Positions 12,170 to 23,653 of a stretch of DNA of 64,000 bases are shown piece by piece. Source of the stretch: Margaritifera margaritifera. Taxonomy: Eukaryota; Mollusca; Bivalvia; Unionida; Margaritiferidae. The notes beneath the pieces are model-generated. The model was not told the DNA's origin. It saw only the letters and a program-made list of their open reading frames with translations, and made no database searches. Location: positions 2,192,907-2,256,906 of the forward strand of contig JAQPZY010001347.1 in assembly GCA_029931535.1 (NCBI GenBank). The letters run 5' to 3'. The translations under genes were made by a program, and so were the position numbers. How positions within the stretch are numbered: position 1 is the stretch's first letter; the number at the start of each line of letters is the position of its first letter.

Positions 12170-13136
12170 ATACTTAAGTATGATCATTAAGTAATATATT
12201 ATTCATTATATGGAATGGACAAATATGTTTTTAGACATTTTTAATCTTAGATCCATTCACATTTTTGTTTCTCGTCCACCTATAACTTTTAGTTGAAAAA
12301 AGCCTACATGAAAAGAAAGCTGTCCGAAATTTTCAGTCATGTTGACACAATGCTCAAATAATTTTAAAAGAAATTAAAACCCTCTTCATATGCTGTTGTC
12401 GTTTTCCAACCTAAGAAGTCAAATTTACCTCCTGGGAGCGACTATTGCAAGCATAATTCATCCATGGGTGCTCACACTGATTGAGCACTAAACCTGAGGC
12501 ATCACATGAAAAACATGCAGTCTAATGTTTGTGCATGCACATTGCGTTTCCGAAACATGTACCACATTAGCTAACATGTGGAAAGGAACATATCACTACT
12601 TACAAAATATAGTCATTCGTAAGGACAGTTAGACACATAACAAAGATTTATATTCCTAACTTTGCCTGTACTGATCAGAAATAGCATTATATGTAAGATA
12701 GTGTATACACATAACATAATAATCAAAATCACTGAAGCATGAAATATGCAACGAAGAAGTATTTGTGTGTAAGAGTGTAGTACTTACTGACAGTCTGCAC
12801 CATTTGTACCATGTGAACATATAACCATTGATCGAAAAATGATTTTTATACTTTATTTTTCACGTCAGTAGAATAACATCAAATGTCATTGAAGGAATAA
12901 AGGCGTTATAAACGATTATTCTTAATCTATATGTCAGATAAAATAAACTGTTATAAGTAGAATATAGATCGAAGTATATAAATACAAGTTGCTTGAAAGC
13001 TACCCAGTCTTGCTACATTGTATTTTATCTATCTCTTGATTGGAATCGATAAAGACCTGATCTGATAACATAATACATTTCACGTAAAACTTGCTAAATG
13101 TAACAAGACACATAGGAGCTGTCGAAGCCAGAACGT
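12170..13136. other. Non-coding interval
   Basis: AT-rich sequence with no supportable gene or repeat. It lies upstream of the CLCA-like exon and could hold its promoter, but no element is clear. Confidence 0.5.
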
Positions 13137-13286
13137 ATGGCCAACATGTTCGGATATCGGATTTTCGTGGTGACCCTTACAGGGGTTGAAAGTAAAGTTT
13201 CACTAAAAAACAATGGATACGAAGGCTTGTTCGTCGTTATTGACGACAACGTGGAAGAGAATGATCAGCTGATCGAAAGGATGAAA
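13137..13286 (+). CDS. CLCA-like N-terminal exon (calcium-activated chloride channel regulator), orphan exon
   Basis: Residues 20-50 (KVSLKNNGYEGLFVVIDDNV, then ENDQLIERMK) resemble the mature N-terminus of CLCA proteins, which are secreted or membrane-anchored metalloprotease-like regulators of chloride conductance. The exon would end after K50, followed by GTTGGT, a weak but possible splice donor. That is where the first coding exon is expected to end in this family. Residues 1-19 are only mildly hydrophobic, so the signal peptide is weak. Translation past 13286 becomes a hydrophobic and trinucleotide-repeat tail, consistent with intron. I found no second exon before the LINE at 14.3 kb, so this is either the start of a gene with long introns or a stranded exon. 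Family call is from motif memory, not a search. Confidence 0.55.
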
Positions 13287-13372
13287 GTTGGTTTCTACAC
13301 AACTACAACTTGTTTCTTAATATGTTTTATGATTATCGTCATCATCATCGCGATTAATCAACAACTCTACTA

Positions 13373-13475
13373 ATACTACTACTACTACTACTAATAATAA
13401 TAATACATTTCACAATAGTTATTAGTATATTATATTATCATCATCATTATAGCCATCATCATCATCATCTTGGTG
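13373..13475. repeat. Trinucleotide-rich tract (ACT, TAA, ATC)
   Basis: Short adjacent runs of ACT, TAA and ATC units, just after the putative splice donor of the CLCA-like exon. Confidence 0.8.
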
Positions 13476-14315
13476 CTATTAATTTGTATAACCATTTTAT
13501 CATGATTAATATGACCTTTGTGTTTACTTGTTTATAATGTTTGGACATATTACAGAGCCTATTCAATTTCATAATTTCTTAGCGTGACTATAGCTTTATT
13601 ATCGTCACTATTATCATCATCATTACAATCATGGATTTTTTATGTGATTTATGTCGTGGCGTTTTAATATTATGATTAATATGACCAATTCCATATTTTT
13701 TTCTTCAATCCACTATATTTTACAAGGCATTGTTGAACTTCTTAGTCCTCCCATATACTAGCATTCTTATAGGATTCGTATAGGACGGCAGCCTGGGATC
13801 GAAAATGACACCCTGGGGTATATGGGAAATAACATTAGGCCACCATCTTGAAATGTGTAGGGTTCAGGGAAGATGTAATGCTTAAAATGTCCATAGGATT
13901 AACATGTGAGGGACTCTAAGGACAAGCTGAGAAATCCAATGTTAAACATCATAGCTACAAGATGGGAAATCCTATGTTAAAAACCAACACCCACTCATTG
14001 ACTGAAAACACAGGGTAGGATGTAAAAGAAGGGTATAAAAATAGAATTTATTTCCCTTATAAATAAAACAAACTTTTCTATATCTTCCCAATGATTCCCT
14101 TATAAACAAAGTAAAACCTCTATCCCCTATAACTTCGCTACTATCCTTTTTTTAAAACAAAACTTGCATCTCTACCACCCTTATAACCCTACCAGTGACG
14201 TGCAAGGAGATAAACACTAGTAGAAATATACAACCACTATACACACAAACACATACTTATTCACTATCATACGTGGAGTGAAAGAAGAGAAAAGAGTAGG
14301 GGTGCTTACACACAT
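13476..14315. other. Non-coding interval
   Basis: No supportable gene. The 3' end (TACACACAT, 14307-14315) may be the upstream half of an imperfect target-site duplication for the LINE that follows. Confidence 0.45.
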
Positions 14316-14322
14316 GGACTAA

Positions 14323-14600
14323 TCAATTTGAACGCAAGGTTGAGGCCGCTTTAGCTTTTAACAATGAAGTAATTATCATGGGGGACTTTCATATTGATTT
14401 CATCTCCGATATTAACACTAAATGACTTCATATGATACAACTGCACGACCTTACACGGGTAATTATTGCTCCAACAAGAGCAATATTCCGTACTTCTACC
14501 CTGATCGACCACATCTACACTACCCACCCTGACAACCTCTATTAGATTAACGTACCCTGTTTCTCTATTAGTGATCACTATCCCAAACGTGCAACTCGTA
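14323..14600 (+). pseudogene. LINE endonuclease remnant
   Basis: Frames here give EVIIMGDFHIDF (the GDFN-type endonuclease motif), then a STLIDHIYT motif and a terminal SDHYP, in the order expected for the C-terminal half of a LINE endonuclease. Stops at about 14422 and 14543 break it. Confidence 0.7.
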
Positions 14601-15134
14601 AGAAACAGACAGCAAAGAAAAACAATTCACACTCCGATATGCAATACCGGTGCTTTTAAACATTTGCTGAAAATGAATTTCTCTCTGAACAGTCTCAAAA
14701 TATTAGCTCATTAACCGTCTCTAACACAGACCTGGATTATGCTTTGTCTATCTGGAACTACTGTTTTCTTACTGTCCTAAAACAAAAAACATGCTCCCAT
14801 ACAAATCAAAAGAATTAAACGATCAATACATCCAGAATGGTATACTAGTGAAATGGATGAGGCGCAACGTAAACGAAACTACTATCATAGATGTAAAAAA
14901 TTTACCAATTATCGTTTATGACGGAACAAAGCCAAATCCCTCCAAGTAAAACATAAACTCTTCTTTTTCAAAGAAGCCATTGCTTCAAAGTCCATGTGAA
15001 ATTGTAGCCAATGGCACTAGTAAACTGATGACCACGATATTGTAAACGAACTGAACCTCTATCTTACAAATATTTCCCAAACATTTGATAGGTCTAATTT
15101 TATAGAGGCTATCATATATAAACTTACTGCCTAC

Positions 15135-16076
15135 ATGAAAGAAAGGGTACCCGATCTTGATATTTTTAATATCCCCCTAACTATATTAACTGATACTATT
15201 GATATTATCACTAAAATAGACACTAACAAATCGGCGGGTCTAGATGGAATTCATCCCAAAATGCTTAAAATTTCGGCTTTGTCAATCTCTGAGTCATTGA
15301 AAGAAGTATTTAACTGTATTATCACTTCCTGTAAATTTCCAGAGTCATTGAAATTAAGTAAAGTATTCGCGATTCGTAAGGAAAATGAAAAGAATGACCC
15401 ATCTAACTATCGATCCATATCTGTTCTATCTGTACTTTCAACAGTTATTGAAAAACATGTCAGCAAGCATTTTTTCCGATATCTTATTAAGTACCAGCTT
15501 CTCCATAAATCACAATCAGGTTTCTGATAAACATTAATGTCAAACTGGATTCACGAAACTTATAGACCAGTGGCCACAAGCGATTGAATCCGGCGAATTT
15601 ACTGGAACAATCTTCGTTGATTTTAAAAAAGCGTTCGATTTGGTGATCATCAGGCGCTCATTAAAAAACTATCAACCTTCAAGTTTTCTTCAGACTCAGT
15701 TGCTTGGTTCACATCATATCTCACTAAAAGACCCTAGGTTTTTTTATACGGGTAAATATACTTCCGATTCAAGACATATTTTAAGTGGTGTGCCTCAAGG
15801 CTCTATATTAGGGCCTCTTCTTTTTCTACTGTTTATCAGAGTTAACTTTGTATCCAGTGCACTCTAACACCGACTTGTTTGGTGACGATTCTACACTACA
15901 TACATCTGATAAAGCTCTCAACTCCAATGAAAATAACTTCAAATCGACCTCAACAGTCTATCAGTTTGGCGTCAAGAAACATAACGCATTTTAATGCCTC
16001 TAAAACGAAATGTATGACAATCGGAACAAGGCAGTGCCTATCCATATGGATATACTTCTCACTCAAAATGCCTTAA
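15135..16076 (+). pseudogene. LINE reverse transcriptase remnant
   Basis: The first open piece (15135-15527) carries KSAGLDGIHPKMLK, then DPSNYRSISVLS and LLHKSQSGF, the fingers region of LINE RTs. It ends at a TGA where family members usually have Arg; CGA to TGA at a CpG would explain it. The frame then carries VDFKKAFDLV (first catalytic Asp region) and, in the next open piece (15640-15867), LSGVPQGSILGPLLF. The catalytic DD region near 15880 is damaged. Frames shift near 15860-15880. Not functional. Confidence 0.8.
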
Positions 16077-17164
16077 ACGTGCCTAGTGTTTAAAATAAAA
16101 AACTTCTTGGTATCTACACTGATCAACACCTCAGATCGAATTCACATATCCATCACCTATGTGCAATCGTCGTCAAAAGTATAACTCTCTTAAAATTACT
16201 GTCGAAATTTCTACCTCCCCGTGCGAATAATTCTGAAAGTGCCTATTACGACTCCTTGAATGTTTTCTAATACGTTTATAATGGTTACCTATGTAAAAAC
16301 GTATTCTTTATGTTAAAGGAATCATGACATATAAGTCTCTAAACAATCTTTCTCCAGATTATATTTCTAACCAAATTGAACCAAGATCATCAAATACTGA
16401 GCGTAATCTCCGATCAACAACTAATAACAAACTCCAGTTTCAGAGGTCGAGAAACAACCGTTTCAAAAGCTATTTTATCAATGTATGACAATCGGAACAA
16501 TTGATACATTATATCAATTTTATCATTGTATCCAGATATAATATGTGCATGTTTTATTCTATCTATGCATATATGACTTCTGACATGCTGGAATGGGTAT
16601 ACTTGTGTATAGTATATTATTCCTATATGTACCTAATGACCACTATACTTACATATACTAAATCCATTTTAAATCTGTGTGAGTACTTGTGCGAGCATAC
16701 CTGAGCGTGTGTAAGTGACTTTTTTTTATGACATATCCTGTTAAAAAATTGAGGACCACATGGCAGATTGGTCTTTCATGACTAAACGTGTTATCCTCGT
16801 TAAATAAAGATTATTATTATTGTACACAAACATTACGGGATGGATAGAAGAACAAACACACACTTAAGAACAAGCATTGGCTTGCTTTTTACATTCCAAT
16901 CACAAAAATATCCGACATTGGCATAAATCATGTATAAAGCCAAGTGGAGTTTAGAATTTGTAATACTGTATTCCTTCTATATTGTACAAATATATTTAAT
17001 TCTATCACTAAAATCCGTTACCTATTGAAACACTGGCAGTACGTTTTGTTGCAAAAGTAATAGTTCAGTGCCCGTATGCTCTTCACTTCACCACCAATCC
17101 CTACCATTATGATTGTGGCCCAAGTCCCTGTGGATAAATGTTATGCACGTTGGTCAAATGCAGG

Positions 17165-17360
17165 GTCTATTCATTTCTATTCGTGCTTATTTATAAAATA
17201 AACGTTGCGCCAAGACATTGATTGAATGCATAATCGCACAATATTTTCAAGCCCTACCTTTATTTCTTCATTAAATCACACTTCCTTTCTATATTCAAAG
17301 CATTCTCCCCTTTTTTTTTGGCAAATGGAGGGGGAAATTCCACCCCACACCCAGTTACAG
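17165..17360 (+). repeat. Diverged direct repeat, copy A
   Basis: The order of shared words (TATTCRTGCT, ACATTTTCAA-like, CCTAC, TATATTCAAA, TTCTCCCC, CAAATGRAGG, GAAATTC) recurs at about 18075-18260. Judged by eye; identity is not measured. Confidence 0.4.
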
Positions 17361-18074
17361 TTCTAGAATATGTCTCATCAAACATTACAAGACGAAAGTG
17401 TTTTTTTTCTCCTTTTTTCATAAGCAGGTTGTAGGGTGCTGTGAAATTGATTCATCTTTCATATGAAAGTTATGGAGCTCTTTTTAATCTTCCCTTACCC
17501 GCCTTACGTATCTTTTAAAGGTCAAGTGGGAATGAAAGTCATAGTTTCCTCTGATCTTGTCCCTACACCTTCCCCACCCACGCGTTAGATACTTGTTCAT
17601 TTATATTAGGGTGGAAAGTCAGAGCGCATCCGCTATTGACAGTGCTGAAGTGAATATGCAGATAAAAATACATTTTGGCAAATATTTGAATCGGAAATTT
17701 GTATTCTAATGTTCGTTGTGTTATTTATATACAGATGTGAAATAAATTTTAGCAGAAATATGTTGTTTTTTTCGGGGGGGGGGATTTTTCTTTTCTTGAC
17801 GATAAGTAACTTCTGAGATTGGTGTAAATCTGAGGTGATAATTCTGGAGGCAGGTGGGTTAGTAAATATCACCAAAGGAGTAATGTCCAAAATGACACGT
17901 GTTGCTTACATGTAAAACGTAAGCCTGTCTTAACTAAGTTCGCAAAGAAAAATGTAACACTTTTTCACTGGTTGAAGAACTTGGAATGGTGTAATAGAAT
18001 TGACTATTATTTTTCTTTTCAAAATGATTGTTTGATTGGATAATATCCATTAATCGGCCAATAATATCGACTGT

Positions 18075-18217
18075 TGCAGATAGCTGGATTCATGCTATTT
18101 ATTCAAAAATTCAAAAAAATCAATCAAATGTGTGACATTTTCAAATCCTACATATATGTCCTCTATAAATCCCTCTTATATTCAAACATTTACCCCTTTT
18201 GTCAAATGAAGGCAGAA

Positions 18218-18260
<43 letters not shown>
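18075..18260 (+). repeat. Diverged direct repeat, copy B, ending in (CA)n
   Basis: Partner of the segment at 17165-17360. In this copy the C-rich end has become or received an uninterrupted (CA)n run at 18221-18259. Confidence 0.4.
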
Positions 18261-19115
18261 ATTCCTTGAAGACATCCGTTTCTACTGTCGTCTGCTATAA
18301 ATGATACTTCTAACTGAAACTGACATTCATTTACCTGCTCAAAATAAATGAGTTTTCATGTTGTCACGCTTTGGTGTTATTATTTTTAATTTGGTAAAGT
18401 ATATTTTTAAGAAAACTAGAGGGGTACACCCATTAGAACATGTTGAAATGGACTTTAGCAGTTAAGAAAATGGAGGTGTCGATAAGTCAGCCCCTTGACG
18501 TCTTTGGTGCTGAAATTCATTATTACATTTTGGAAAGTTATAGCACACACATCCATACAGGATCAGGCCAATTTTTTATTAGATTTTACATGTGCAATGT
18601 TTTACATCAGTTAAGCTCAAACATGCGAATTGCACATGGTGTTTGAATACATGTTTTTTGCTTGTTCAACAACCTTATTTCTGTTTGCTACATAAATTAT
18701 GTACTTAATAATTGCGCAGGTCGAAATAACACCTATCCATGGTTTTGTTGGGTGCAAATATTTGCTGCAATACTCAGGAAGATCTTAAAATAGGATCTAT
18801 CCTTGGGTTCAGTTTCTTCCTTTGTACTGCGGCACGCTGTGCGTGATCTCTGTAGTACCGTATTTACTCCCGTATAAGTTAGATCCAACTGCGAAACAGC
18901 GTAGACCCAGATCCATCACATAATGCACTAGCAAATCTGGGTATATGCAGTTTGTTAAGCCTAGAACAAACTACATAGACCCAGGAAAAGCAAATAATGT
19001 AGAAGATGTATGACACTTTGAAACCTTTATACAAAACTTTAACATTGTTGACGCCGTCGGCGCTGAAAAACTGACTACTAACTACTAAAGCCCACCAAGC
19101 TTACGCAGGTGATAA

Positions 19116-19152
<37 letters not shown>
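19116..19152. repeat. (AAT)n microsatellite
   Basis: About 12 uninterrupted AAT units. Confidence 0.95.
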
Positions 19153-19404
19153 GTGTGTATTGGGTTTGTGGGTGGGTCCCAGGTGGGGGGTCATTCAATG
19201 TTTGAGGGAGAAGTGGGGCTGGAATTTTGTTTTTCGAACCAGGATATAAAAAAATTCTTTTACTTGAAGTTTTTGTTTTTCAACTAATATAATAGCTATA
19301 CTTAGTCCATCTATTACAAATTATCGAATGTGACGTTATCTGCTTTTATAATATATTAAGTACTTATGGGCTCTGTTCCAATATGACGTGATTTTATATT
19401 AATT

Positions 19405-19460
19405 TTTTTCCATGCCTTTTATATCTTCAGTGATTACGTAGTCAAGGCCCTGTTATTTTT
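19405..19460 (+). repeat. Diverged direct repeat, copy A
   Basis: CAGTGATTACGTAGTCAAGG with its flanks matches a segment at 19866-19921 with few differences. Weaker similarity continues for some tens of bases. Confidence 0.55.
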
Positions 19461-19865
19461 GGGTTTATAATTTGATCAATGTGATCCTTTCGCTATATTG
19501 TGATGTAATGCAATTATTTAATAAAATATTAATGCAGTGTTTCAATGGATATATACGTGCCGTATTGTCATTACATAGCAAACATTGCGTATGATCTAGT
19601 GGCACATGTTCCTATGGATAGTACCATTTCATAATCTCTCTAGTCCACTTGTTAAGACAGTATAAAACGTTTGGAATAATCTGCGATATATGAGATCCAA
19701 ATAATAGAAGTGGGAAAGGGCTCTAAAAAGGTACCCGCGAATTATTGTTCACGGAGTGTCATCGATTGTAGCTACTTAAAAACATATTCAATATGTCATT
19801 TTCTTCTTTTTATAGATGAAATCCTTGCTGACATTGTGCCAACACGCAATGACATGCATTGAACC

Positions 19866-19921
19866 TTAGTCCATGACTTTTATATATTCAGTGATTACGT
19901 GGTCAAGCCTCTGTTTTGCCG
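19866..19921 (+). repeat. Diverged direct repeat, copy B
   Basis: CAGTGATTACGTGGTCAAGC with flanking TTTTATAT and CTGTTTT matches the segment at 19405-19460. The two copies are about 460 bp apart. Confidence 0.55.
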
Positions 19922-20173
19922 GAGCTCATAGTTACTGTTACTGTGTGATCTTTTGTCCCAATCGAATTTGTCTGCGTCACCGCTAATATAATGTTAGAAG
20001 AATTTTATAGTCGATGGCGTTAAGTAGGTTATTTTCATGGGTCGAATTCGCAAGATTCCAAGAACTCGATAACTGTAGGTAATATATGCTTTCTATTTGA
20101 TTTCTAAAATAGAGACTTGCCATGTTCATAATAGCTCAACAAGATGACTCAAGCGAATGTCACAGTTTCATGA

Positions 20174-20280
20174 GTGCTCATTTCAAATGAAATGCATGAT
20201 GGGAGTTTAAAATTTTATATTTTGAAAGACTGAACTTATTTATTTGAACGAGTTTCATAAATTTCATTTGAAATGAGCAC
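20174..20280. repeat. Perfect 20-bp inverted repeat with 67-nt loop
   Basis: GTGCTCATTTCAAATGAAAT at 20174-20193 is the exact reverse complement of 20261-20280. Each arm also contains the near-palindrome ATTTCAAATGAAAT. No coding sequence lies between. Confidence 0.9.
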
Positions 20281-20430
20281 AAATATATCATATTTATCAT
20301 ATGATGCACAATAGTCATTTTATTCAAGAAAACCTCGAAGTAACATAGAGAAATGCCTTATAAGCCAATACGAATGCCCCAGACAGTGCGTCTTATGCCA
20401 TTTCCAAATTCATGAGGTCATTATGATTTG

Positions 20431-20500
20431 GTTTGGTTGGTGTTTAATGGCACATCAGCATGTTAAAAGCTATAAAGTGCATAGGCAATTGAAGTAAATG
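20431..20500 (+). repeat. Possible mollusc-type interspersed repeat fragment
   Basis: GGTTTGGTTGGTGTTTAATG followed by GCACATCAGCA resembles the start of a repeat abundant in mollusc genomes. The match is short and from memory. Confidence 0.3.
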
Positions 20501-21483
20501 TATAAAAGCTGGTTTAATTATTATGTTATGTCAGAAAATAAATATTTTCTGTCTAAGACTTTTATTATTTATTGAGTACAGTATAGAAATTACTTTATGA
20601 TACTAAATATGTACGAATCATGAAAATCAACACTGAATCATACAATGAGAAAATCTCATAGTAATTAAATCTCAACTTTTACATCATAGAATCAATGATA
20701 CATTTGACAAATGATGTTGAGATGTTAAATATAAATTGTATGTCTATATAAATGTTTGCAGTGAGTGGGCTAATTATTTGTTGTCAAAATGTTTGTTTTC
20801 ATTTCGCACACTCATCCCCCACCCCACCCCCGGCGTGCTGCATTGTTACGTCTAATGTTGAAGTTTACATGGGATGACATTGCATTTGTTGGCATTTTGC
20901 GTATTTTAGAATTTTCTTTACATTTACACGTACTGAAAGACTCAATAATGCATGATTTCGTTAGTTGTGACTGATTAATTATATTAGATTTACGGGATTT
21001 TCAACAAATCTGCCGTTCTCCAACGACATTTTGCCCTACATGAAAAAAAAAAAAAGACTTTAACATTTATCTTTTCTTACCTTACATTTTCTGGGATACA
21101 TTTTTAAAAATGTTACGATCAGTGGTTGTCCCTAGCGATCGCTCAATAAAAGCGTACTTAAAATGTTTCGAAAATACTATGTCGGTTCTACATTAATATG
21201 ACATCAACTACAACCGGCAGTGTAGCAATCTAAATGGTTAGCAATATATTTATATTATTTCCAGAGTTTTCATGATATAATACAAAAAAAAACCTTGCCA
21301 AACATGACTTCAGACTTAGGCGACCAACTACGAAATTTCCCCGTTTCACAAGACTAAATATTTGCCCAAAGACTTTCAGTTCTTTATCCTATGAAGATTA
21401 AAACCAGTCTTGGCTTGTAAATTAAAATACTAAAATTCATGACCGATGGATAATAACAAAAAATAATCACAGTCTGTTCACAA

Positions 21484-21560
21484 AACATACATACATACAT
21501 ACATACATACATACATACATACATACATACATACATACATACATACATACATACATACAT
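21484..21560. repeat. (ACAT)n microsatellite
   Basis: About 19 uninterrupted tetranucleotide units. Confidence 0.95.
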
Positions 21561-22181
21561 CTGCTCTTAGAAACTTCTACTTACATTGAGGGGTATCCAA
21601 ATGAACAAAAAAATATCGTCTAAAGTTTCATGGCAACATATTTGAAATGAAAAGACTTCACTCGTTATTATCAACCTAAATTTCATATCGTAAAGTCAAT
21701 ATTTTCTAAATGATTACCAAGAAAGTTATATTCACATACGATAAAATCTGCCATAAAAATCCCCCAAAGTCGTGTCGTATAGCACAGTACAAGTGAACTG
21801 TTTATATATAGGTACCGGGGCGAGGGGATGGAGAAAAGAAAATCCAATGAGGCGGCAGTATTATTTGTATTGTATGATGAAGAGGCAAGTAAAAATTCTT
21901 TTCTAAATTGCTACAACATTTTACAGGTTTTGAGGGCCATCTAACGGAATCAAAAGAGAGCGTCAGTTTTCCCACCGGAGAAGGAATGCTTGTTATACTG
22001 TTGCAAGTCTGCATTTCAGGTTAGAAATCTAAAGCGGAGAGAGGATTAGCCAAGGTAGTTCATGAATATTTTTCAGCTTCTCTGAATATGAACTTAAATG
22101 TTGTCCTTTTTCTTCATAATAATTGGCCTTATTCTGACATATTCAAAGGTTGATTATATTCATTTTTAGGTAATTTTGTTT

Positions 22182-22184
22182 TGG

Positions 22185-22216
<32 letters not shown>

Positions 22217-22218
22217 GA
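22182..22218. repeat. (TTG)n microsatellite
   Basis: About 12 uninterrupted TTG units. Confidence 0.95.
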
Positions 22219-22318
22219 CATAGACACTTTAAGTGAAAGTAGAATGCTAATTAAAGAAAACTATAGACGATGAAGATGATGTTTGTTGGCCTGTGGCACC
22301 CGACGGTTCCGATAAGAC

Positions 22319-22509
22319 TCATATCAGGGTTGTATCAAAAATGGACTCTTCCACAACTCCAGGACGAACATCGCGGATTACATTTACAACGACAACTTCT
22401 TTTTCAGCATGTATCGAATAAATGATGTTGTGCTGTATGTCGATACGAATTATGTTGAAATCATTTGTGCACGAAAGGAATTCGGTAATTGTAGCTACAT
22501 TTCGAGACG
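22319..22509 (-). CDS. Candidate terminal exon, unidentified
   Basis: On the minus strand a pyrimidine-rich stretch ends in TTAAG at 22510. It is followed by about 63 open codons with protein-like composition (for example NIIRIDIQHNIIYSIHAEKE and VVVVNVIRDVRPGVVEES), ending at a TGA at 22319. Its 5' phase (two bases before the first full codon) fits the 3' phase of the exon at 23127-23269. I do not recognise the family. It may be the last exon of that gene, or chance. Confidence 0.3.
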
Positions 22510-23126
22510 CTTAAGTGAAAATTCAATCAGAAACAGACAGAGATATCATCCACGACGCTAAAAAACAAAGATAAATACAAGAGAATCATATACAATTTTA
22601 GTAAATGAGTTCAGGATTGCAATTATAAGAGTTGAATGCTATATATTATGCATCTATACCTATATTATCTTTAATTGAATTCAAATAATAAAGGCAAAAT
22701 ATTTCTTATATCTCAAACGAGTACTTCCAAAATTTCAAAACAGCACAACTGTTAGGAATGAAACATCTGATAAGATTGATCAAAAATCTGTTTTCATTAG
22801 ACATTCAACATAATCTGCAAAATAAAGCAAATTTTAATATGCATTGTATTATACAAGCCAAAACATGTCACCTTTTGTTGAACTTAGTACATACATTAAA
22901 AATATTTTTGTTGAAATTGTTTGCATTTGTGTATATTTTTTACAAGAGGAAACAAAAACCATGACCATTCAAATTAAATGAGTTTCAACGTTAAAAACTA
23001 TTTTGCCTTTATTGTTTGAATTCAATAAAAAATAATATAGGTACTTTCACTTAGTACAACAGTATTTATGCCTTTAAAAATAATGATATATTATTTTGTT
23101 AATTAATTATTAATGTATATTCTCAC

Positions 23127-23269
23127 CACATGCTGAGTCAGCACGGATTTGTAGTGTATTCCCCATTTTGTACTTTGAATACACTATTCTATATCTGGCT
23201 CTCCCATCCTTAGTACATGCTTCCTCTTGTTGGCTGTTTTCATTAAAATGCAATGCAGCTAGCCAAAGC
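23127..23269 (-). pseudogene. Exon of an uncharacterised transposon-linked metazoan family (HFNEN motif)
   Basis: The exon follows a good acceptor (TTTATTTCTAAATAG) and ends before a good donor (TGTG/GTGAGA). It encodes LWLAALHFNENSQQEEACTK and then RYRIVYSKYKMGN. This resembles the C-terminal block of a widespread, uncharacterised family in molluscs, cnidarians and echinoderms that I associate with DNA-transposon-like proteins. The exon upstream on this strand (23516-23645) carries the block that normally precedes it. The phases of these two exons do not fit, which suggests decay or a missed splice site. Annotated as pseudogene for that reason; a live gene is possible. Confidence 0.5.
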
Positions 23270-23515
23270 CTATTTAGAAATAAATAAAGATGCAAAATAA
23301 ATAATTCCATCAAAATAGAGATAATTTATTTCATATAGAGATTTTACTGTAAACATTCGAACTAACAAAAAACTTTAATACAATTTTATATATTGCAAGA
23401 TATCAAAAGATCAGATCTTTATCTCTAAGATTTAATTTTAAGATGACTATATTGGACTATAACATGAAACACATTTAAAAAACTGAATAAATCTTTGAAA
23501 GATTTGAAGATTTAC

Positions 23516-23645
23516 CTTGAAGCATTCAATGATAGAGAAACCTATCATCTTTGGTGCGAAATGATTGATTACAGAGTGGCATCCCTTCAGTGCTGAAGTT
23601 TGCTGTTCAGGAGATAGCATATGTATATCTTTTCTCATTTGTCTG
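23516..23645 (-). pseudogene. Exon of the same family (QTSALKGCHSVINHFAPK block)
   Basis: The minus strand carries an acceptor-like TTGCAG, then coding sequence for HMLSPEQQTSALKGCHSVIN and HFAPKMIGFS, then a strong donor AAG/GTAAAT at 23515. The string resembles the block immediately upstream of the HFNEN block in the same family. Further upstream exons are not recognisable in the window. Together with 23127-23269 it forms an intron-containing gene remnant on the minus strand. Confidence 0.5.
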
Positions 23646-23653
23646 CAAGTCAC

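Larger units (their letters stand above)
14316..16822 (+). mobile_element. Decayed LINE (non-LTR retrotransposon, CR1/L2-like), 5' truncated
   Basis: Plus-strand fragments in shifting frames give the C-terminal part of an apurinic-type endonuclease followed by a reverse transcriptase, then a 3' end finishing TAAATAAAG plus ATT repeats. Sequence after the tail (TACACAAACAT, 16823-16833) resembles TACACACAT just before the element, a possible imperfect duplication. The endonuclease N-terminus and any ORF1 are missing. Multiple stops make it inactive. The clade is judged only from the RT motif style. Confidence 0.8.
16823..22318. other. Non-coding interval with repeats
   Basis: No supportable gene in about 5.5 kb. 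It holds microsatellites, two pairs of diverged direct repeats and a perfect inverted repeat, all listed separately. Confidence 0.55.

Noticed and set aside
22319..22509. Resemblance of the unidentified exon to RelE/ParE-type small proteins
   Set aside because: Only a vague pattern of hydrophobic strands; no diagnostic residues, and the context is eukaryotic.
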